Assembly: GCA_003131315.1 (NCBI GenBank) | Contig: PKUV01000021.1 | Span: forward strand, 749 to 40,719 | Length of the DNA stretch: 39,971 nucleotides | Source of the DNA: Acidobacteriaceae bacterium | Lineage (GTDB): Bacteria; Acidobacteriota; Terriglobia; Terriglobales; Acidobacteriaceae | Reading direction: 5' to 3' | Shown: one piece after another, positions 7,808-16,274 of the stretch | Numbering within the stretch: position 1 is the stretch's first letter | How the letters are laid out: each line of letters starts with the position of its first letter | Translations under genes and position numbers: made by a program | Notes under the pieces: model-generated | The model's database searches: none | What the model was told of the DNA's origin: nothing | Seen by the model: the letters and a program-made list of their open reading frames with translations, nothing else

Positions 7808-9505
7808 CTACACCAGATCCTCCACCTTCAACTCCCCCGCTCCGCCTTTCCACGCTTTGCGAAACTCCTGCTCCACAAACCAGGCATCGGAATTTCGATC
7901 CTGCGCCTTCAGCGCCCGATGCAAACCAAACAGAGACCGCGGATTCCGAGGATTCTTCGCCAAGTCATCCCGGAACACCTGCTCCGCTCCTTTTGCATCC
8001 CCACTCATCAGCAACACTCCGCCCAGCGACTCCCGCACCGGAAAGAACCAATCCTGGGGTTCGTCGTATTTCAGCGTGTCCTGCACGGCGACGGCTTCGC
8101 GGAGCATGCTCACTGCGGCGGCGTTATCTTTTTTCGCCAGCGCCACCTGTGCGCCAAGAACGTTCTCCGCAATCTTTAGAATGTCCTTGGTCTTGTTGTT
8201 AATAGGCATTTGGAACACGACATCCGGCGGCGTCGCCTTCTCAGCCTCGGCCACGATCTTGTATTCCGCTTCCGCTTCGCCGATCCTGCCCTTTCCCGCC
8301 AACGCCATCCCGCGCGCAAAGTGCCAGAAGCCAACCGCGGTCTTCATTCCCGCATCGGGCGCCTTCATCGCCAGAATTGCGTCCCACTTGTGGAAGCGCA
8401 CATTCACAGCCATGGGGATCGTCATGAATCCTTCGAGCGGTGGCATGTCCTTTACAGACGGCCCCACATGGGCCGCGAGCATCTCCGCCGCCTTGCGCGA
8501 TTTCAAATAGTCTCCCGTCATCGCCGAGCACATCGCGATGAAATGCAGGTTGTGGCTGTAGTACATCATCGGATAAATGCCCTGCGCGCCGCTGCTCTTG
8601 ATGTACGCTCGATCCACCACCGCCGCTTCCTCGTTGGTTTTCACCGCCGCCGCGTAATCTCCCGTGCGGATGTAAACGTGCGCCGGCATATGCACGATGT
8701 GTCCCGCAGCCGGCGCCAGCGCTGCCAGTCGGTTCGCCCCAGCCAGAGCCCGTTCCGGAGAATTCGACGCTTCGACGGCGTGAATGTAGTAATGGAGCGC
8801 ACCCAGGTGGTTGGGATCGCGTTTGATCACCGATTCCAGGGTCGATACGATCTCCTCCGTGCCGTCCTCGGGCGTCCCGTCACGATGCCACAATCCCCAC
8901 GGATGGAGGTCCATCCCCGATTCTGCGAACAACGTCGCCGCATCAAGATCGTCGGGATTGTTCTTTACCACTTCCCGCATCGCGTCACGATAATCTTCCG
9001 CAGCCTTCCGCAGGTCAGACTTCGGATCCGCCGGAAAGCGTTTCGCCATCGCGAAAATGTAGCCGCGTTCGGCGTCGGAGGCATTGCCGCTCAGGTCCAC
9101 CGCCTTCTGAATCGCCTCGTGCGCCTGCTTGAAGCGGTCTTCGCTCGCCGGATCGTTGTAGTTCGGTCCCACCGCCTCCGCAATTCCCCAGTAAGCCATC
9201 GCCAGCTTCGGATCGAGTTCAGCGGCTTTCTGAAACGAGCGCGCGGCTTCGTCGTGGTTGAAGGCATAAATCAGGCGCAGTCCCTGATCGAAAAATCCCT
9301 GCGCCTCTGGGTTCTTCGTCGAAACCGGATGGTGCAAATCGCCCAGACCCGCCATTATCGTGACCGCCTTCGCTGTTCCCATGGCGTGATCCTGCGCGGC
9401 GGCACGGATTGTGAGACTAAGAGAGATCGTGAAACTGAAAAGTACCGCGAGAATCAAAACGATCGTGAGACGCAGCCAGGCACGAGTAGCCGTCAGCAGT
9501 TTCAT
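7808..9505 (-). CDS. Secreted tetratricopeptide-repeat protein
   Basis: A 565-residue protein with an N-terminal hydrophobic segment (about residues 12-37, ending RAAAQ) that fits a signal peptide, so it is probably periplasmic or envelope-anchored. The mature part is built of TPR-like helical pairs: AQGFFDQGLRLIYAFNHDEA and SFQKAAELDPKLAMAYWGIA near the start, ALHYYIHAVEASNSPERALA in the middle and QVFRDDLAKNPRNPRSLFGL at the end. The conserved stretch GHIVHMPAHVYIRTGDYAAA, rich in His, recurs in this family in acidobacteria and planctomycetes. The start is backed by AGGAGGAG eight bases before the ATG. It is monocistronic. TPR proteins usually scaffold protein complexes; no partner is evident here. 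Confidence 0.88.
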   Translation of the reverse strand: MKLLTATRAWLRLTIVLILAVLFSFTISLSLTIRAAAQDHAMGTAKAVTIMAGLGDLHHPVSTKNPEAQGFFDQGLRLIYAFNHDEAARSFQKAAELDPKLAMAYWGIAEAVGPNYNDPASEDRFKQAHEAIQKAVDLSGNASDAERGYIFAMAKRFPADPKSDLRKAAEDYRDAMREVVKNNPDDLDAATLFAESGMDLHPWGLWHRDGTPEDGTEEIVSTLESVIKRDPNHLGALHYYIHAVEASNSPERALAGANRLAALAPAAGHIVHMPAHVYIRTGDYAAAVKTNEEAAVVDRAYIKSSGAQGIYPMMYYSHNLHFIAMCSAMTGDYLKSRKAAEMLAAHVGPSVKDMPPLEGFMTIPMAVNVRFHKWDAILAMKAPDAGMKTAVGFWHFARGMALAGKGRIGEAEAEYKIVAEAEKATPPDVVFQMPINNKTKDILKIAENVLGAQVALAKKDNAAAVSMLREAVAVQDTLKYDEPQDWFFPVRESLGGVLLMSGDAKGAEQVFRDDLAKNPRNPRSLFGLHRALKAQDRNSDAWFVEQEFRKAWKGGAGELKVEDLV

Positions 9506-9737
9506 ACAGAGCTCCTCCTGAAGTGAACCAAACGGATTTCAATCGTGATTAAAACGAACACCCCAAAGCTTTGCGCGCAAGCTTAGTGCAGACTGGCCGC
9601 GGAAGCAACCGTCTGCTAACCTCATCCGAGATCACCATGCTGGCCCGCCAAGCCGGACACGCGATCCCACAGAAGGCGATGTTCGGCATGTGGGAGTGGG
9701 GGCGTGCGCTAAACTCAAAGTAGCACCTGGCCGACGC

Positions 9738-10697
9738 ATGCGCAAAGCCACAATTCTGTTCAATCCCAACTCTGGCCGCCGACGGCGCGACACGCAACTG
9801 GACCATGCCATTGGCATCATCCAGTCGGCCGGCGTCCGCACCGAACTTACGGTTTGCCGCTCCAGCCAGGAAGCAACCGACCACGCCCGCTGCGCTGTGG
9901 CGGCCGGCAGTGACACCGTCTTTGCCTGCGGGGGCGATGGCACGATCCACGATGTCATTCAGGCATTAGCCGGCACACCCGTCGCGCTCGCGATTCTCCC
10001 GTTCGGCACCGCCAATGCTCTCGCCCACGACCTGGCAATCCCGCTCCGCCCCAGCGCCGCGGCTGAAGCCGCCGTCCACGGCAAGGTCCGCCGCATCCCT
10101 CTCGGCCGAATTGAGTACGAGGATTTCGACGGCAAATCTGCCGCGCGCTACTTCACCGTCGCCGCCGGAATCGGTGTAGACGCGCACCTCTTCTACAAAC
10201 TCACCGCCGAACTCAAGAATCGCTCGGGTATGACCGCCTACTACCTCAAAGCCTGGCAGTTGTGGGCGACTCATCGCATGAGGGACTTCGAGGTCGAATA
10301 TGCAAACGGAAACGGTCTGCGCCAGCGCGCCGTGCTGACTGAACTTCTCGCCGTAAGAATCCGCTTTTTCGGAAACATCCTGCGCGAACTGGTTCCCGGA
10401 GCGTCGCTCGACTGCACCGATCTGCGCGCCGTCATGTGCCGCACCGCCAGCCGCAACGCCTACATACAGTATGTGGCCGGGGCGCTGCTCGGCCGCCAAT
10501 GGAATATCAACGGCATCGATCTGATCAGTTCCTCGGAGGTCATCTGCCAGTTGCCGGAGAGAAGCGGCGACGACGATCATAGCGATTTTCGCAGCGAAGA
10601 CCGCGTCTATGTCGAGGCCGACGGCGAACTGCTCGGCCGCTTGCCCGCCCGCATGACGATGGTTCCCGATGCGCTGTCCCTGGTGGTACCCGCATGA
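9738..10697 (+). CDS. YegS/LCB5-type diacylglycerol or lipid kinase
   Basis: This 319-residue protein phosphorylates a lipid such as diacylglycerol at the membrane surface. The N-terminal DAGK catalytic domain shows FNPNSGR near residue 9, the nucleotide-binding signature CGGDGTIHDVIQAL and the downstream LPFGTANALAHDLAIP loop. The C-terminal half is the beta-sandwich domain, with VYVEADGELLGRLPARMTM close to the end, matching the 'D-GE' element of this family. I chose ATG 9738 because MRKATILFNPNSGR is where homologues begin; the frame is open to 9690, but the extra residues look non-coding. The exact lipid is unknown. A 41-bp hairpin repeat follows the stop codon. Confidence 0.92.
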   Translation: MRKATILFNPNSGRRRRDTQLDHAIGIIQSAGVRTELTVCRSSQEATDHARCAVAAGSDTVFACGGDGTIHDVIQALAGTPVALAILPFGTANALAHDLAIPLRPSAAAEAAVHGKVRRIPLGRIEYEDFDGKSAARYFTVAAGIGVDAHLFYKLTAELKNRSGMTAYYLKAWQLWATHRMRDFEVEYANGNGLRQRAVLTELLAVRIRFFGNILRELVPGASLDCTDLRAVMCRTASRNAYIQYVAGALLGRQWNINGIDLISSSEVICQLPERSGDDDHSDFRSEDRVYVEADGELLGRLPARMTMVPDALSLVVPA

Positions 10698-10715
10698 CCG
10701 CGCCGGAAGAAACGC

Positions 10716-10756
10716 GGGTGCCCCACTCATCGCGCACTTTGCGATGAGTGGGCCGC
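10716..10756. repeat. 41-bp hairpin repeat, copy 1
   Basis: The element begins GGGTGCCCCACTCATCGCG and folds into a perfect 12-bp stem (10722-10733 with 10741-10752) around a 7-base loop. A second copy at 32502-32542 matches at 39 of 41 positions. This copy starts 18 bases after the lipid kinase stop and lies upstream of the next gene's ribosome-binding site. It could act as a terminator-like or RNA-stabilising structure, though no T-run follows. Confidence 0.9.
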
Positions 10757-10793
10757 TGGACAGCCGACAGCTAAACTTCACCCAGGAGAGCCT

Positions 10794-11864
10794 TTGGAAC
10801 CCGTCACTCATTTCTTATTCGGCGCCGCCATGGGCCGCGCCGGACTCAATCGCAAGACCGCGCTGGCAACCGCCACGTTAACCCTGGCCGCCGAAGCCGC
10901 CGACCTCGACGTCCTCAGCCGCTTCGGCGGCTCCGCGTTCGGCTTAAACCATCACCGCGGCTTCACTCATTCGTTCCTCGGCGTGCCGCTGGTAGCCGCC
11001 GTGGTCGTTGCATTCATCTATCTCCTCTGGCGCCTGCGCGGCCGCAAAACCCGCAACCCCAACCTTCCCCCGCGCTGGGGATTGCTCTTCGCCTACGCTT
11101 GCTTGGCCGGCCTCAGCCACATTCTCCTCGACTTCACCACCAACTACGGAGTGCGTCCCTTCTGGCCCTTCTCCGAACGCTGGATTTCCTGGGACATCGT
11201 CTTCATCGTCGAGCCCGTCCTCCTGGTCGCGCTCACGCTGGGCCTGATTCTCCCCGCCTTGTTTTCGCTCATCCACGAAGAGATCGGCGCCCGCAGCAAA
11301 GGCCCGCGCGCCAAGCCAGCCGGAAGACTAGCCGCGACTCTCGCTCTGCTCGCCGTGTTCGCGTACTGGGGACTTCGCGACTACGAGCATCGCCGCGCCG
11401 TAGCCGCGCTCCAGTCGCGCAGTTACCAGGGAGCCGACCCGCTCCGCGTTTCCGCCTATCCCTACATGACGAATCCGTTCCGCTGGTACGGAGTCGCCGA
11501 AACCCCCAACTTCTTCGCCACCATGGACATCGATTCGCTCTCCCCCGAGGTCGATCCCGAAGCCCAAATGCAGATTCGCTACAAGCCCGAAGAAACCCCC
11601 GTCTCGCTCGCCGCCAAGAAAACCTACCTCGGACGCGTGTACCTGAGTTGGGCCCAGTATCCCGTAACCGAAACCGAACAGATCGAGAACGATCCGGTAA
11701 ACAACGCCCGCGCCGCCTACATAGTCCGCTTCCGCGATCTCCGCTACGACTATCCCGGACGCAACGCGCGCGTCACCCTCGGCGCGATGGTGTTCCTGAC
11801 TCGCGATCTGCAAGTCGTAGACGAACGCTTCGGAATCAGGAGCACGACTACGAAAACTCGGTAA
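10794..11864 (+). CDS. YdjM-family membrane-bound metal-dependent hydrolase
   Basis: A 356-residue inner-membrane protein of the YdjM (LexA-regulated, metal-dependent hydrolase-like) family. The N-terminus MEPVTHFLFGAAMGRAG is canonical, so I take the TTG at 10794 as start; AGGAG lies five bases upstream. Putative metal ligands are His6, Asp37/Asp39 and the HHRGFTHS cluster (53-60), followed later by GLSHILLDFTTNYG. Several membrane helices lie at about 62-82, 98-116, 137-160 and 176-192. The last 150 residues form a soluble tail (SLSPEVDPEAQMQIRYKPEE) presumably outside the membrane. The substrate is not known for the family. It is probably cotranscribed with the lipid kinase, across the hairpin repeat. 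Confidence 0.88.
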   Translation: MEPVTHFLFGAAMGRAGLNRKTALATATLTLAAEAADLDVLSRFGGSAFGLNHHRGFTHSFLGVPLVAAVVVAFIYLLWRLRGRKTRNPNLPPRWGLLFAYACLAGLSHILLDFTTNYGVRPFWPFSERWISWDIVFIVEPVLLVALTLGLILPALFSLIHEEIGARSKGPRAKPAGRLAATLALLAVFAYWGLRDYEHRRAVAALQSRSYQGADPLRVSAYPYMTNPFRWYGVAETPNFFATMDIDSLSPEVDPEAQMQIRYKPEETPVSLAAKKTYLGRVYLSWAQYPVTETEQIENDPVNNARAAYIVRFRDLRYDYPGRNARVTLGAMVFLTRDLQVVDERFGIRSTTTKTR

Positions 11865-11922
11865 CAGCAGTAGACGGCAGTGAGTCACGGTGCGTCTAGA
11901 GCTGAAGTTCAGCAGGTGGAGG

Positions 11923-14004
11923 CTACCAGACTCGTCCAAAGAAAACTGAATATGACCGCAGCTTTCCGGTCAGGTCTGGACGAATGTTATCGGTGTAGCT
12001 TCCGTAGTTGAAACGAAGACCACCATCGAATCCGGCGCGGAAGTGGTAATCGCCCATGGCTCCGATAAGGGTCTGCGGTACGTTCACCTGGGACACCGGT
12101 CCTGCGCCAATCGCGAGCGCATTGGCGAAATGCGCTGGGAACTGTGGGTCGCCGTTTGGGTCCGTCGTCCATGGGAAGGGCGGGTAGTCTGCCGGGTTGA
12201 CGTCCGGCCGCATGCTGCTGTGGGCCGCAGAGTGCGCGAAGCTTACATTGAGTCCCAGACGCTTCTTCAGTTCATAGGTGGAGTGTATGGAAAAGGTCTG
12301 GCTCAGTTGCTTATAGGGCACCAGCGGCTGCGTATAGACAGCGACCGCGGAATCGTTGCCGAACTGCATGTCGGTCCGCAGATTGTCTTGCAGGTAGGTG
12401 TATCCACCGCCGATGCTCCACTGCGGAACCGGCTTGAGGGTTACGAAGGTGGTATCTACGTAGAGGTGGTTGGTGCGCTGAATCACGGGAAACGACCGCT
12501 GCAGAATCATGCTGGCGTCGTTGCCGATGGTGAGCCAGTGAACCGGAGTAATGGTGACGTCGCCAAACAGGCGGTTATTCGTGCGCGGGTCCGTGACATA
12601 GCCGGGATTGTGTGTGCCGGTCCACTCATAACCGGCTCTCGCACTCCACAATTCCGCACTGTGAAAATGCGCGGCTGCGCCCGCAATGTTGCTGGAACTC
12701 ACGGGCACGACGAAGAGCGGATCGGTATTGTGGGGCGAAGAGAACTGCGGCCACAGCGATGCATCCGACCGCGTGATATTCATGCGCGTGTAGTACGACT
12801 CCAGGTCGAACTGTTTTGTTACCCGGTACGACACCTTCAGACCCGCCCAATGTCGGTGCAGGGACGGGTTGCCAAAGTAGTGAATCACAGTGGGGTCGGC
12901 GAGGGAATACGGCGAGACAAATTCGTTCACCAGATTCTGCTCATGAAAGTCGGCCACCGCTCGTAGCCGGGAAACCGGATTCCAGGTCAGAGTAGCGTCG
13001 GCATTAAATGCGTTTTGGGGATGATTGGTGAAGAGGTTGTTCGTCCGCGCGTAGTTGACGTCGCCGTTCAAGGTGACGTGATGCGCCACCGCCATGGTGA
13101 TCTGCAACGAGTCGGCCTGCGTTTCATGGCGCGGCAACACGCTGTGCACGTAGAGACCAGCCGGCGTGTAAGGGATGTCCTCGCCGGCGAGGGCGGGATC
13201 TGCTGTTCCGTAGAAGTCTTTCGGGTTCGGCATGCGGTCATTAAAGCTGCGAAACTCGTGCTGGTAAATGAGTTTGAGAACCTTTCCTAAGGTGACTTCC
13301 GCACCTCCGGCTATGTTCCGAGTCGTGTAGTTATAGCTGCGGTACTGGGAAGCGGAGTGGCAGTTATCACATCCCGGAAAGCTGTCGCTCGGTTGCCCGT
13401 TTCCGCCCATGTCGAAGTACTGCATCTGGCTGTTCCCGTCGCGGGCCAGCCAACCGCCTTTGACAAACAGCTTCACCGGCACCTTGGGCAACTGCAGCTT
13501 GACGGAAGCGTTGTTCATCCTCCGTCGTATGCCCAGCAAGGAATCCGCAGGGATCGAATCGGTGCGCACGATGTCCGGAGAAATCACAGCTGCTCCGAAA
13601 TAGGTGTTGTCATCCAGGTGACGGACAAAGCTGCGATTGTCGAGGCTGAAGTCAAGCCATTTGCCGAAAGTGAGGCGCGACTTCATGTCGTAGTCGTCCC
13701 GGCTCAGGACGTTCAACGTGGACCTGAAGGTCATGTGCTGGGGGATATTTACATACTCCAATGACAAATCACCGCCCAGCGACTGCTGCAGGCTGTCGTA
13801 TTCGCCCACCCTGCCGCGGTATCCGCTGGTGTCCAGGAACCGGTATTGCGGCATCATCACGGTGAGATGGTAGGTGACTTCGGGGAGATTCTCCGCCGGC
13901 TGCGAAGTGCCCGGGGTGGGCTGCTGAGCCTGAGCTGGGGACGTTACTGCCGCAACTATGAGTGCACCTGCGAGGAGTACAAGGAGTGCTGGAACCTTTT
14001 TCAT
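11923..14004 (-). CDS. MtrB/PioB-type outer-membrane beta-barrel with one haem-binding motif
   Basis: A 693-residue outer-membrane barrel that, with the decaheme cytochrome upstream, would form a trans-membrane electron conduit. It has a clear signal peptide (MKKVPALLVLLAGALIVAAV, cleaved near AQA|QQ). The rest alternates aromatic and polar residues in amphipathic strands (LKLIYQHEFRSFND, KQFDLESYYTRMNITRSD, WSIGGGYTYLQDNLRTDM) and ends SVFFGRVW, an aromatic outer-membrane insertion signal. Unusually, residues 212-216 are Cys-Asp-Asn-Cys-His, a full c-type haem motif (13357-13371) in a region of about 40 residues between predicted strands. Known MtrB proteins have at most a CxxC pair. AAGGAG supports the start. 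It follows the cytochrome gene by 40 bases. The family call rests on architecture and context. Confidence 0.87.
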   Translation of the reverse strand: MKKVPALLVLLAGALIVAAVTSPAQAQQPTPGTSQPAENLPEVTYHLTVMMPQYRFLDTSGYRGRVGEYDSLQQSLGGDLSLEYVNIPQHMTFRSTLNVLSRDDYDMKSRLTFGKWLDFSLDNRSFVRHLDDNTYFGAAVISPDIVRTDSIPADSLLGIRRRMNNASVKLQLPKVPVKLFVKGGWLARDGNSQMQYFDMGGNGQPSDSFPGCDNCHSASQYRSYNYTTRNIAGGAEVTLGKVLKLIYQHEFRSFNDRMPNPKDFYGTADPALAGEDIPYTPAGLYVHSVLPRHETQADSLQITMAVAHHVTLNGDVNYARTNNLFTNHPQNAFNADATLTWNPVSRLRAVADFHEQNLVNEFVSPYSLADPTVIHYFGNPSLHRHWAGLKVSYRVTKQFDLESYYTRMNITRSDASLWPQFSSPHNTDPLFVVPVSSSNIAGAAAHFHSAELWSARAGYEWTGTHNPGYVTDPRTNNRLFGDVTITPVHWLTIGNDASMILQRSFPVIQRTNHLYVDTTFVTLKPVPQWSIGGGYTYLQDNLRTDMQFGNDSAVAVYTQPLVPYKQLSQTFSIHSTYELKKRLGLNVSFAHSAAHSSMRPDVNPADYPPFPWTTDPNGDPQFPAHFANALAIGAGPVSQVNVPQTLIGAMGDYHFRAGFDGGLRFNYGSYTDNIRPDLTGKLRSYSVFFGRVW

Positions 14005-14044
14005 GGCGTGATCTCCTTATCCGAACCAATCCTTTCGCCGGGTC

Positions 14045-14974
14045 CTACTTGTCGATGAACTTGCTTCCGCCAGTTGCGGAAGGTATGTCGCTTCCATGAA
14101 TTGCGTTATGGCAATTGGTACACCGGTCCACCAGGGGCAAACTCGCGCCGTTGTGGTGCGCCGAATGACACTGCAGACAGAGCGCAGGTTGGCTCACGGT
14201 CAGCAGGTTCTGGTTTGGCGAACCATGGGCGGAGTGACACTTGAGGCAGTTCTCGCTTACCGGAGGGTGCTGAAATGTGAATGGGCCCTGATATTCAGCG
14301 TGGCAGCTGAAGCAAAGTTCGTTGGCGTTGGACATCTTCAGATTGTTGCCTGCGCTGCCGCCATGCGCGTCGTGACAATCCACGCAGCTCATCTTGGCTT
14401 CGCGAATCGGGTGGTGGTACGGAAGATCGGCCTCGGCATTTTGCTTCTGGTGGCAGCGCAGGCAGTTCTCATTCAGCTCCCGCCGCGACTCGATCGCTCT
14501 CTGCTCGCCGTGGCCCTCGCCATGAATGGTGTGGCAGTCGCTGCACTTGATGTCCTGCGCCTGGTGCGCGCCCGAAAACCAGTTCCGCACATGATCGGAT
14601 TTCGCGTGGCAGCTTAGGCACACACCGTTCGCTTGTTCGGGGGAACGGTCGCGGAAGCTGATGATCTTGTCTTTCGATTCGGTCGAGTACCCGCCCGCCA
14701 CCACGTGCAGACTGCCCGCCCCATGGCACTGTTCGCACGCAATTTCCTGCATCGAGTGCGCGCTCCGGCGGTAGCCCTTGGAGAGGCCAGCATGACACTG
14801 CGCGCACTGTTCCGCTCCTGCCATCTCCGCACCGGGGATTTCCACGAACTTGCTGAAGTCCTGCGGGATCTTGTGCGATGTGGCTGTCTTGGGTTTGTCC
14901 TTAGCGGGAAGCGTTGGAGTGAACAGAAAAGAAATAGAGAAGAAAAAGACGAGGAGCAAAGCACGTCGCCGCAT
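14045..14974 (-). CDS. Periplasmic decaheme cytochrome c, MtrA/DmsE type
   Basis: A 309-residue secreted cytochrome that carries ten CxxCH motifs, at Cys57, 80, 119, 144, 171, 197, 221, 243, 266 and 285. This number and length match the MtrA/DmsE family, whose members thread haems through a barrel partner from periplasm to cell surface. The signal peptide is MRRRALLLVFFFSISFLF and onward, ending near LPAK. I chose ATG 14974 since GGGAGGT lies just upstream and the signal peptide begins there, although the frame stays open to 15040. Distal His residues (SAH, HHP, GAH, AHG) are regularly spaced, suggesting bis-His ligation. The next gene on the same strand is the barrel. No MtrC-type extracellular cytochrome or CymA-type quinol dehydrogenase is in the window. 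Confidence 0.94.
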   Translation of the reverse strand: MRRRALLLVFFFSISFLFTPTLPAKDKPKTATSHKIPQDFSKFVEIPGAEMAGAEQCAQCHAGLSKGYRRSAHSMQEIACEQCHGAGSLHVVAGGYSTESKDKIISFRDRSPEQANGVCLSCHAKSDHVRNWFSGAHQAQDIKCSDCHTIHGEGHGEQRAIESRRELNENCLRCHQKQNAEADLPYHHPIREAKMSCVDCHDAHGGSAGNNLKMSNANELCFSCHAEYQGPFTFQHPPVSENCLKCHSAHGSPNQNLLTVSQPALCLQCHSAHHNGASLPLVDRCTNCHNAIHGSDIPSATGGSKFIDK

Positions 14975-15037
14975 AGCGACCTCCCGAAATACTATCCAGA
15001 CTAGTAGATTTGCCGCGGGGGATTCTGTGACCGCAAG

Positions 15038-15051
15038 CACCTATATAGGTG
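15038..15051. promoter_or_regulatory. Perfect 14-bp palindrome CACCTATATAGGTG, possible operator
   Basis: This perfect inverted repeat lies 63 bases upstream of the decaheme cytochrome start and about 185 bases upstream of the divergent DUF6580 gene. Its position in a divergent promoter region and its symmetry suit a dimeric regulator. There is no direct evidence for a regulator. Confidence 0.4.
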
Positions 15052-15178
15052 ACGGTCCACAGCACCAGCGACGCCCCCTCACGGTTCCGCCAGTATCACG
15101 GCCCCCCCGGAAGCAGTCCATTCGATCGCATAACGCCCACCGGAAACTGATCCACCAGCTATTAAATTCGCCCCTCCC

Positions 15179-15208
15179 TTGACCGGCAGCATCCGCTCGC
15201 GCAACAAT
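15179..15208 (+). promoter_or_regulatory. Candidate sigma-70 promoter for the DUF6580/DUF4260 genes
   Basis: TTGACC (15179-15184) is separated by 18 bases from AACAAT (15203-15208). The ATG of the next gene is 26 bases further on. The -35 box is good and the -10 box is moderate. Confidence 0.35.
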
Positions 15209-15234
15209 CCTAATTGGCTCTTAACGAGGTGATC

Positions 15235-15768
15235 ATGCTGGCTTATCTATTTGTCATTTTTGCGGTCGTGGCGCGGATGCCGTTCATGCTGCATCCCTGG
15301 GGATTCACTCCGGTAGCAGCGGCGCTGCTCTATTTTGGCGCGCGCGGTTCGCGACGTCAGCTGTGGGTTCCCTTTGCGCTGCTGGCCGCCTCCGACGTCA
15401 TCCTCACCAAATTCGTGTACTCCTATCAATTCTCCTGGGACCATTTCGTGACCTGGGCGTGGTATGCGGCGATCTTGTGGCTCGGCAGCCAACTGCGCGA
15501 AAACACCAACTGGCTGCGGGTCGGCGGAGCCGCGCTGGCCAGTTCCATCTCTTTCTTCGTGGTCAGTAACTTCGCCGTCTGGGCATGCTGGAACATGTAT
15601 CCCAAGACCCTGTCCGGTCTGATGACCTGCTACGCCGCCGGCCTGCCGTTCTTCCGCCGTGGACTCGCTGGCGACATGCTCTTCACCGCAGTCATGTTCG
15701 GATTGCCCGCGGTCGCCGCCGTGGTCGCCCGCTCCATGCACAAACCCCACGGAGCCGCAGCCGCTTAG
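15235..15768 (+). CDS. DUF6580 family integral membrane protein
   Basis: A 177-residue polytopic membrane protein of the DUF6580 family, function unknown. It has about five membrane helices: residues 2-18, 28-45, 47-70, 85-105 and 150-168. The conserved features are FTPVAAALLYFGAR near the N-terminus, the central FSWDHFVTWAWYAAILWLG, the segment SNFAVWACWNMYPKTLSGL and the cysteine-containing TCYAAGLPFFRRGLAGD. I use ATG 15235, with GAGGTGA just before it, rather than a TTG seven codons upstream. It resembles substrate-binding membrane subunits of ECF-type transporters in size and helix count, but this is only an impression. The DUF4260 gene follows 77 bases downstream on the same strand. Confidence 0.87.
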   Translation: MLAYLFVIFAVVARMPFMLHPWGFTPVAAALLYFGARGSRRQLWVPFALLAASDVILTKFVYSYQFSWDHFVTWAWYAAILWLGSQLRENTNWLRVGGAALASSISFFVVSNFAVWACWNMYPKTLSGLMTCYAAGLPFFRRGLAGDMLFTAVMFGLPAVAAVVARSMHKPHGAAAA

Positions 15769-15845
15769 CTAGCCGCCGACGGCGCGGCACTGGCCCACGA
15801 TGGCAAGCCTAAAAGGCGAAAACGATAACCAAGGATCAACCTGAA

Positions 15846-16241
15846 ATGTTCGCCAAACCTGGGGTTCTATTGCGCATCGAGGGAGCGGCCTTATTTGCGC
15901 TCAGTTTGTACCTATACCGCTCCACGGGAGCCGGCTGGGGATTGTTCCTTCTGCTATTCCTGTGGCCTGACCTCTTCATGCTGGGCTATCTCGCCAATGT
16001 GCGGCTTGGTGCCAGGCTCTACAACTTCGCGCATATCGTTGCCTTTCCCGTCGCACTGGCGGGAGTCTCGTATGCACTGCATTGGAGCAGATTTTTGCCG
16101 TTTGCGCTGATCTGGTTGGCACACATTGAATTTGACCGCACCCTCGGCTATGGCCTGAAGTATCCAACCTTCTTCAAAGACACACACCTGCAGAGAGTGA
16201 ACCAAACAGCGCAGTTGTACTCGGCTGGCGTAGCGAGGTAA
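15846..16241 (+). CDS. DUF4260 family membrane protein
   Basis: A 131-residue membrane protein with about four helices: residues 9-25, 29-50, 58-79 and 81-97. The signature stretches are LRIEGAALFALSLYLYR, FLWPDLFMLGYLANVRLGA, LYNFAHIVAFP and the C-terminal HIEFDRTLGYGLKYPTFFKD, which match the DUF4260 family closely. The function is unknown; the invariant Asp in DRTLGYGLKY and the PDL motif suggest a conserved active or binding site. It follows the DUF6580 gene on the same strand and converges with the DedA-type gene. The ATG is preceded only by a weak AAGGATCAACC element. Confidence 0.88.
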   Translation: MFAKPGVLLRIEGAALFALSLYLYRSTGAGWGLFLLLFLWPDLFMLGYLANVRLGARLYNFAHIVAFPVALAGVSYALHWSRFLPFALIWLAHIEFDRTLGYGLKYPTFFKDTHLQRVNQTAQLYSAGVAR

Positions 16242-16274
16242 CTCAGGGGATCTGCAGTTTGCCAGGCAAGCTGT

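Noticed and set aside
8210-9526. 438-codon open frame on the plus strand
   Set aside because: It is antisense to the TPR gene, extremely rich in Arg and His, with no recognisable motif.
10669-10881. Small plus-strand frame across the first 41-bp repeat, sharing a peptide with the leuD upstream frame
   Set aside because: The shared GAPLIA-FAM-GP peptide merely reflects the DNA repeat; the hairpin explains it without translation.
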